From contig CAJNDS010002075.1 of assembly GCA_905221605.1 (NCBI GenBank), forward strand, positions 637,317-701,316: 64,000 nucleotides of DNA, read 5' to 3'. The position numbers and the translations under genes were made by a program. The stretch comes from Symbiodinium natans (taxonomy: Eukaryota > Sar > Dinophyceae > Suessiales > Symbiodiniaceae). A model generated the notes under the pieces. The model was not told the origin of the DNA, made no database searches, and saw nothing but the letters and a program-made list of their open reading frames with translations. Every line of letters begins with the position of its first letter. The stretch's first letter is position 1. Positions 59,460 through 64,000 of the stretch are shown here, piece by piece.

Positions 59460-59535
59460 AAGCCGGTTGCATGCTGCCAAAGATGAGGATTTCAAATGCC
59501 TTCGGCCGTGTGGCGCTCCTGAGCACCGAGACCAG
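59460..59535 (-). CDS. Putative coding exon, 76 bp
   Basis: Minus strand: acceptor ACCCTATTGCAG|C, donor CCGGCTT|GTAGGG. 25 codons + 1 nt: LVSVLRSATRPKAFEILIFG. It is upstream of 59207-59300, but the phases do not join directly. Confidence 0.55.
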
Positions 59536-60064
59536 CTGCAATAGGGTTTAGGGTTTAGAGTTTAGGGTTTAGGGCTTAGGGTTTAAGGGTTTAGGGTTTC
59601 GGGTTTAGTAGAGTTTAGGGTTTAGGGTTTAGGAGATGGAGTTGTAGGGATCTCCGATTGCTCGGTTCAGGGCCTAGGGTTGCATCCACCCGCCCCAAAA
59701 TCTTCCCCCCCCCCCCCCCCCGATTGAAGTTAGCGAATGGAAGGCATGTATGCTCGATGAAACGAGAGAGCCTTGGGGCGGTGGAGGGAGGGTTTATGGT
59801 TTAGGGTTTAGGGTTGAGGGTTTATGGTTGAGGGTTTGGGGTTTAGGGGTTCCATGTTGAGCATCTCTAGATAGAGGCGCCTCGACTACCGGAAGCCGCA
59901 AGCATGTGTTTTGGCCACATACTGACAACGACAGAGAGGCCTTTGTGTTCTTAGACCGGGTGTTTTGGGTAGCTTATATCATATTTGTGTAGTTTGTATC
60001 AGATGTATAGGGGGGCTGGAAGGCGTACGATGTTGGCAGTGCTTTCAGCTACTGTATTGGTGAA

Positions 60065-60211
60065 CTTCTGGTTAAACCCTGAACCCTGAACCCTAAACCC
60101 TAAACCCTAAACCCTAAACCCTAAACCCTAAACCCTAAACCCTAAACCCTAAACCCTAAACCCTAAACCCTAAACCCTAAACCCTAAACCCTAAACCCTA
60201 AACCCTAAACT
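60065..60211 (+). repeat. CCCTAAA array
   Basis: About 20 units with two CCCTGAA at the left. Confidence 0.98.
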
Positions 60212-60217
60212 GCCGAG

Positions 60218-60289
60218 AGCGCCGCTGTCCATATGCATGGGCGCTCGAGGCTTCGACCGAGGTCCCCGACCGAGCGTCTCCACAGAACG
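60218..60289 (+). CDS. Putative coding exon, 72 bp
   Basis: Acceptor AACTGCCGAG|A straight after the array, donor CACAGAACG|GTGAGG. Reads PYAWALEASTEVPDRASPQN. Minus frames over this region are longer but lack good borders. Confidence 0.45.
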
Positions 60290-60884
60290 GTGAGGGAGGG
60301 TAAAGCCTCCCGGTAGACGAGACGGCAGTGACTGGCTACGCCTCAGACCTAGGGCATCAGCCCTAATATAATGAGAACCCCAAACTCTGCAGCGTTGGCG
60401 AGTTTTGGTGCTTTTGGGGGGGTCTGGGGGTACCCCATCGTGGGGGTCTGGGGTCCCAGGCTGGCAGATTCCAGGGACCCGTCCAGGCAACTCCTGCTCA
60501 AAAACCGCCCCTTTTCCGACCATGCAGGCGCTGAGAGGCCTGGGAGGCCCCTGGGAGGCCTTGGAAGGCCCCTACAAGCCCCTGGTAAGCCCCTGAGAAT
60601 GAGAAGGCCCCTGAGAGGCTGACAGGATGGTTTTGGGCACCCCTCCATTTTACTCCGTGAAAGCTCCAAGAAGCCTACGAGCCACTGACAGGCTCCACAA
60701 AGCTCGGGAGGCCCCACCCTGCTCTTTCTCTGTAACAAGCAAGAAAGCCCCCCTTGAGGGGGGTTTGGGGGGTGAACCCTAAACCCTAAATGAGAATAGT
60801 TTGGGTGGTTGGGGTGGGACTACATGCTAACGCAAGCGAGCGGCTCGGGTGCTTTTAGCACCAGCGAGCTTCCCTTCTACACAC

Positions 60885-60950
60885 CCTAAACCCTAAACCC
60901 TAAACCCTAAACCCTAAACCCTAAACCCTAAACCCTAAACCCTAAACCCT
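60885..60950 (+). repeat. CCCTAAA array
   Basis: About nine units. Confidence 0.97.
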
Positions 60951-61176
60951 TTTGCTGTCCATCTTGTACCCTAAACCATCCTAAGCCTTAAACCCCTCAA
61001 CCCTTACACCCCTAAGCTTCAAACAAGGACATCAGCCCTAAACCCTAAACCCTAAACCCTAAGCCCTAAGCCCTAAACCCTAAACCCGCAACCCTAAACC
61101 CTAAACCCTAAACCCTAAGCCCTAAGCCCTAAGCCCTAAGCCCCTAAGCCCTAAACCCCCCGAAGCCTGAGCCAAG

Positions 61177-61260
61177 GACATCAACCCCGAGGGCGGGACG
61201 CTGTTCAAAGCCAACGCGTCCCGGATTTTTTCCGACCTGCAAGGGCGCCTTGGGATGAAC
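61177..61260 (+). CDS. Putative coding exon
   Basis: Acceptor CCTGAGCCAAG|G; phase 0: DINPEGGTLFKANASRIFSD then LQGRLGMNS. C-type arrays on both sides and no GT at its right end, so how it would be spliced out is unclear. Confidence 0.45.
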
Positions 61261-61393
61261 TCCTCAACCCCCCAACTCCTCAACCCCCTAAACCCTAAAC
61301 CCCAAACCCTAAACCCTAAACCTTAAACCCTAAACCCTAAACCCCAAACCCCAAACCCTAAACCCTGAACCCTGCACCCTGAGCCCTAAACCC

Positions 61394-61477
61394 TAATTAC
61401 ACCCTTCGCAACTTCCGGGCCGCCCCATCGCTGCTTAAGGAAACGGGGGGTCGGAAGAATTACGAGCAGTATTTAGG
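61394..61477 (+). CDS. Putative coding exon
   Basis: Plus reading NYTLRNFRAAPSLLKETGGR then KNYEQYLG between a C-array and a G-array. The nearest acceptor is CACCCTGAG| about 15 bases upstream, inside repeat. Confidence 0.4.
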
Positions 61478-61693
61478 GTTTAGGGTTTAGGGTTTTCCTT
61501 TATGGTCCCGATACACTTATACTATGAACCCCTGCCCCCAACACCCTATTTCTGATTACTTAGGCCCCCCATCGTAATCTTCCCGAAATGTGGGTGGGGG
61601 CTTTAGGGGTTTAGGGTTTGAGGTTTAGGGTTTGGGGTTTAGGGTTTAGGATTTAGGGTTTAGGGTTTAGGGTTGGGAGGGGAGTGCCTTTGG

Positions 61694-61758
61694 TGAGTGC
61701 GACCTGTTCTTGCGCTTCTACTGCAAGGGCCACAGCGAAGCGACACATGGGCAAGCCT
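61694..61758 (+). CDS. Putative coding segment
   Basis: Plus reading SAFGECDLFLRFYCKGHSEA; G-array upstream, C-array downstream. No donor seen. Confidence 0.35.
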
Positions 61759-61820
61759 AAACCCTAAACCCTAAACCCTAAACTATAAACCCTAAACCCT
61801 CAACCCTGAACCCCAAGTAG

Positions 61821-61954
61821 CCTTGGTACAGCTGCATCTGAGGCCCACTACTGTGCGTACTGAGTTTGCTCCTCTGAGCCTGCACGCAGCGCCCCCTAGC
61901 AGCAGTTCTGGCTCTTCCCCGGCGTGGGGGCGTCTCGATGTGTCAGTGGAGCTA
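61821..61954 (+). CDS. Putative coding exon, 134 bp
   Basis: Acceptor CCCAAGTAG|C; 2 nt + 44 codons; donor GGAGCTA|GTGGGC. Includes FAPLSLHAAPPSSSSGSSPA then WGRLDVSVEL. First of three phase-compatible exons. Confidence 0.5.
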
Positions 61955-62078
61955 GTGGGCAACATCCTAGGGCCTTAGGGTTGAGGGTTTGGGGTTTAGG
62001 GTTTGGGGTTTAGGGTTTAGGGTTTGGGGTTTAGGGTTTGGGGTTTGGGGTTTAGGGTTTAGGGTTCAGGGGTTGCAG

Positions 62079-62183
62079 CACGCACATCACACCCAGGCTA
62101 CGAAACGTGGAAGCGCTGGACGGGCCCGCCGAGGCCGGGATGTTGCACTGGTTTGGGCGGACAGAAGAAACTTCCGGATTAAG
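62079..62183 (+). CDS. Putative coding exon, 105 bp, phase 0-0
   Basis: Acceptor GGGGTTGCAG|C, donor CGGATTAAG|GTTCAG. 35 codons: KRGSAGRARRGRDVALVWAD then RRNFRIK. G-arrays on both sides. Second of the chain. Confidence 0.6.
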
Positions 62184-62409
62184 GTTCAGGGTGTAGGGTG
62201 TAGGGTGTAGGTTTAGGGTTTAGGGTTTAGGGTTTAGGGTTTAGGGTTTAGGATTTAGGGTGGACGGTTTTGCCGAAATTCCTTAACCCTGAACCCCTAA
62301 AGTCCTGAAACCCCTAAAGTCCTGAAACCCCTAAACTCCTAGAATCCTACACCATACAGTCCCCGAAATCCCCCAAATGTCCAAAACTTAAATTCCTCAA
62401 GTCCCTGAG

Positions 62410-62505
62410 GTGCTGATCCTGAACCCCCCGCGCGCCGGGCTCGCGGCGCGGAGCTGGCGCAGCGGGCGCCCTTCCGGGGACGAGGCGCCGCTGTGGCCCC
62501 TGGCG
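62410..62505 (+). CDS. Putative coding exon, 96 bp, phase 0-0
   Basis: Acceptor GTCCCTGAG|G, donor CCCTGGCG|GTAGGG. 32 codons: LAARSWRSGRPSGDEAPLWP. Third of the chain. Confidence 0.6.
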
Positions 62506-62672
62506 GTAGGGTTTGGGGTTCAGGGTTCAGGGTTTAGGGTTTAGGGTTTAGGGTTTAGGGTCTAGGGTTTAGGGTTTAGGGTCTAGGGTGTAGGGTTTAG
62601 GGGTTCGGGTGCAGGGTTTAGGCTTTTGCGGTTTTTCACAATTCTCTCTGTGTGTGCACGTGTCGATGTAGG

Positions 62673-62746
62673 CCAGAAGCTGCTTTGGTACGGGATCCCA
62701 CTCTTGCTTAGACTGTTGTTTACACTGGGTATTGTTTTGGGATAAT
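62673..62746 (+). CDS. Putative coding exon
   Basis: Acceptor TGTCGATGTAG|G; two frames open. One is hydrophobic (LLWYGIPLLLRLLFTLGIVL, stop). The other fits the phase of the preceding exon with donor GCTTTG|GTACGG. Confidence 0.4.
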
Positions 62747-62999
62747 TGTAAATTTCCCTGCTTTCCCTTTTAAGGGAACCTATTCATAAATAATTTTCAA
62801 AGGGCTTTACAGCAACACCCAGTTACAATAGAGGCCAGGGCTGGCCCAGGGAGGGAGCCGTCAATGGGGGCTGGGCCCCAGAAAGCACGCGGCTCCCCCT
62901 AAACTAGCCTAAGCCCCAAGCTCTCAACGGAATCACCGGGTTCTTTTTGGTTGTGATTTTACATTTTTTGTCATATTCAAGTCACAATACAGATAAAAA

Positions 63000-63128
63000 A
63001 GGGTGATCATTTTAAATGCAACCCCAACAAGGAAGCAGGGAAGATGCCCACCCGAAGCCCGGTTCACAGAGGAAGCCCAGCAGATCCGAAGCAGCCGGGC
63101 GCTCAGCACTTGCCTCGAATGCTTCTAA
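63000..63128 (+). CDS. Hypothetical terminal ORF
   Basis: Plus frame ending TAA; RCPPEARFTEEAQQIRSSRA then LSTCLECF. Three plus frames are partly open; this one has the best composition. Confidence 0.4.
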   Translation, partial: RVIILNATPTRKQGRCPPEARFTEEAQQIRSSRALSTCLECF

Positions 63129-63280
63129 CGGTAGTGGGGAATGGGGCTGGGGGAAAGGAGGGAGAGCATTTCATTAGGGTTAAGGGTTTGGAGTTTTAGT
63201 GCGACCTATTTTAGAGCCTGAATTAAAGTACTCATAGCCCTATACACTTTTAACTACCCATGAAACTTCAAGTATCTAGG

Positions 63281-63383
63281 TAGCCCAGTTTTACCCCCTT
63301 TTCCCTTTTTGTGGTTCAAGGTTCCCTGTTAAAGCAGCCAGCCCCAAAAAGGGTGCCGTTGCTCCAATATGGATGCTGGGCTA
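63281..63383. mobile_element. Element D, copy 2
   Basis: Perfect ends TAGCCCAG and CTGGGCTA, plus inner arms ACCCCCTTTTCCCTTTTTG and CCCCAAAAAGGGTGCC. Confidence 0.8.
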
Positions 63384-63388
63384 CCAAG

Positions 63389-63506
63389 CTATAGACTGCC
63401 CTTTGTTGATGCCTGCAAAGGTGCTGTGCGGGTCGTTATTTACATGAGCTGCGGGCCGCGGAGCTTCATGCAGGACTGCTCTCATGAGCTCTTTGGGCGG
63501 TTTTAA
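63389..63506 (+). CDS. Putative terminal coding exon
   Basis: Starts five bases after element D (GGCTACCAAG|C); 1 nt + 38 codons + TAA. Reads VDACKGAVRVVIYMSCGPRS then FMQDCSHELFGRF. Confidence 0.5.
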
Positions 63507-63728
63507 ACGGGGGGGGATAGGCCCTAAAACCCTACAGCCCTAAACCCTAAAAAGTGCCTAAAATCCCTGAACCCCTAAGACCCCAAACCCCTAAGTTCGC
63601 CCTGTAGAACTCTAGGAGCCCGGAGCCTAGAGTTCAGGGTTTAGGGTTTAGGGCTGGGGTTTGGGGTTTAGGGTTTAGGGTTCAGGGTCTAGGGTTTAGG
63701 GTTTAGGGTTCAGAGCGCCTTAAAGCAG

Positions 63729-63800
63729 GACACGCGCCGGCTGACCGAGCCCGATGGTGGTGCTGCTTGGCGGCAACGCGTCATCTCCGTGCACTCTGGC
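63729..63800 (+). CDS. Putative coding exon, 72 bp, phase 0-0
   Basis: Acceptor CCTTAAAGCAG|G, donor CACTCTGGC|GTACGTGG, where the donor lies at the outer end of an element B copy. 24 codons: RLTEPDGGAAWRQRVISVHS. Confidence 0.6.
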
Positions 63801-63807
63801 GTACGTG

Positions 63808-63912
63808 GAGGTTCATGGGTACTTAGAACTCCAAGTCTAAGCCTACTTATGACCTACTTGGGGGACTTAGGGGGCTTATAAGTACAGTTATATTTGGGGT
63901 TATAAGTGCCCT
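63808..63912. mobile_element. Element B copy running into telomeric array
   Basis: ACGTGGAGGTTCATGGGTAC at the left; the right inverted end is missing and CCCTAAA units begin instead. Confidence 0.7.
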
Positions 63913-64000
63913 AAGCCCTAAACCCTAAACCCTAAACCCTAAACCCTAAACCCTAAACCCTAAACCCTAAACCCTAAACCCTAAAACCCTAACCCTAAAC
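63912..64000 (+). repeat. CCCTAAA array to window end
   Basis: About 12 units, the last ones with an extra A and a shortened CCCTAA. Cut by the window edge, so length unknown. Confidence 0.97.

Noticed and set aside
60191-60738. 110- and 129-codon minus ORFs
   Set aside because: Overlapping open frames in GC-rich sequence with GGGAGGCC repeats; borders not supported, and the plus exon at 60218 fits splice signals better.
61989-62070. GFRVWGLGFRVWGL open frame (also 49266-49678, 49478-49678 and others)
   Set aside because: Translation of alternating TTTAGGG and TTTGGGG units; no gene. Canonical arrays stop each frame within 21 nt and only variant mixes stay open.
63912-64000. True chromosome end at the right edge
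   Set aside because: The array is cut by the window, and many equal arrays are interstitial. A natural right end would show TTTAGGG on plus, not CCCTAAA.

Overview
This window reads as nuclear DNA of a eukaryote, most likely a dinoflagellate. The basis is plant/dinoflagellate-type telomeric repeat (TTTAGGG/CCCTAAA) in well over a hundred arrays, short GC-rich exon-like segments with AG|G acceptors and GT donors, a two-exon polyketide/peptide-synthetase-type thioesterase, and no sign of bacterial gene structure. A green alga or chromerid is not excluded. No rRNA gene, tRNA gene or spliced-leader sequence was seen. No protein identity is claimed beyond the thioesterase fold.

Layout. (1) 1-20,350: arrays of 30-400 bp in both orientations alternate with unique spacers of 50-250 bp. 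Many spacers, read on one strand, are open, rich in G/C at third positions, begin after an AG (often AG|G) and end before a GT, so they look like single coding exons. (2) 20,350-30,650: an island almost free of telomeric repeat. It holds hypothetical ORFs, a TTCGAA-rich array, two C/G-rich arrays forming a large inverted repeat with a 49/50-bp alternating tandem repeat, and copies of a dispersed repeat (R1). (3) 30,650-41,500: a duplicated zone with two inverted copies of a thioesterase gene, tandem R1 units (462-bp period) and several segmental duplications. (4) 41,500-64,000: telomere-repeat/exon alternation again, mostly plus strand, plus a 53-bp satellite with an internal switch of orientation, a tandem hairpin repeat and several small terminal-inverted-repeat elements.

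How it fits together. The simplest model is genes with 40-170 bp exons whose introns consist largely of telomeric repeat. The G-strand unit contains GTTTAG, that is a GT donor and an AG acceptor, while the C-strand contains neither GT nor AG. Every reading frame of either strand meets a stop within 21 nt of perfect array, so arrays cannot be coding and must be intronic or intergenic. Several exon candidates have the telomeric repeat itself at one or both splice borders (for example 19168-19276 minus, 62079-62183 plus). Exon candidates occur on both strands and neighbouring phases often do not join, so I give exons and not full gene models; the best phase-compatible chain is 61821-61954, 62079-62183, 62410-62505. 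Assembly chimerism through telomeric repeat is a serious alternative for the mixed orientation and must be excluded with long reads.
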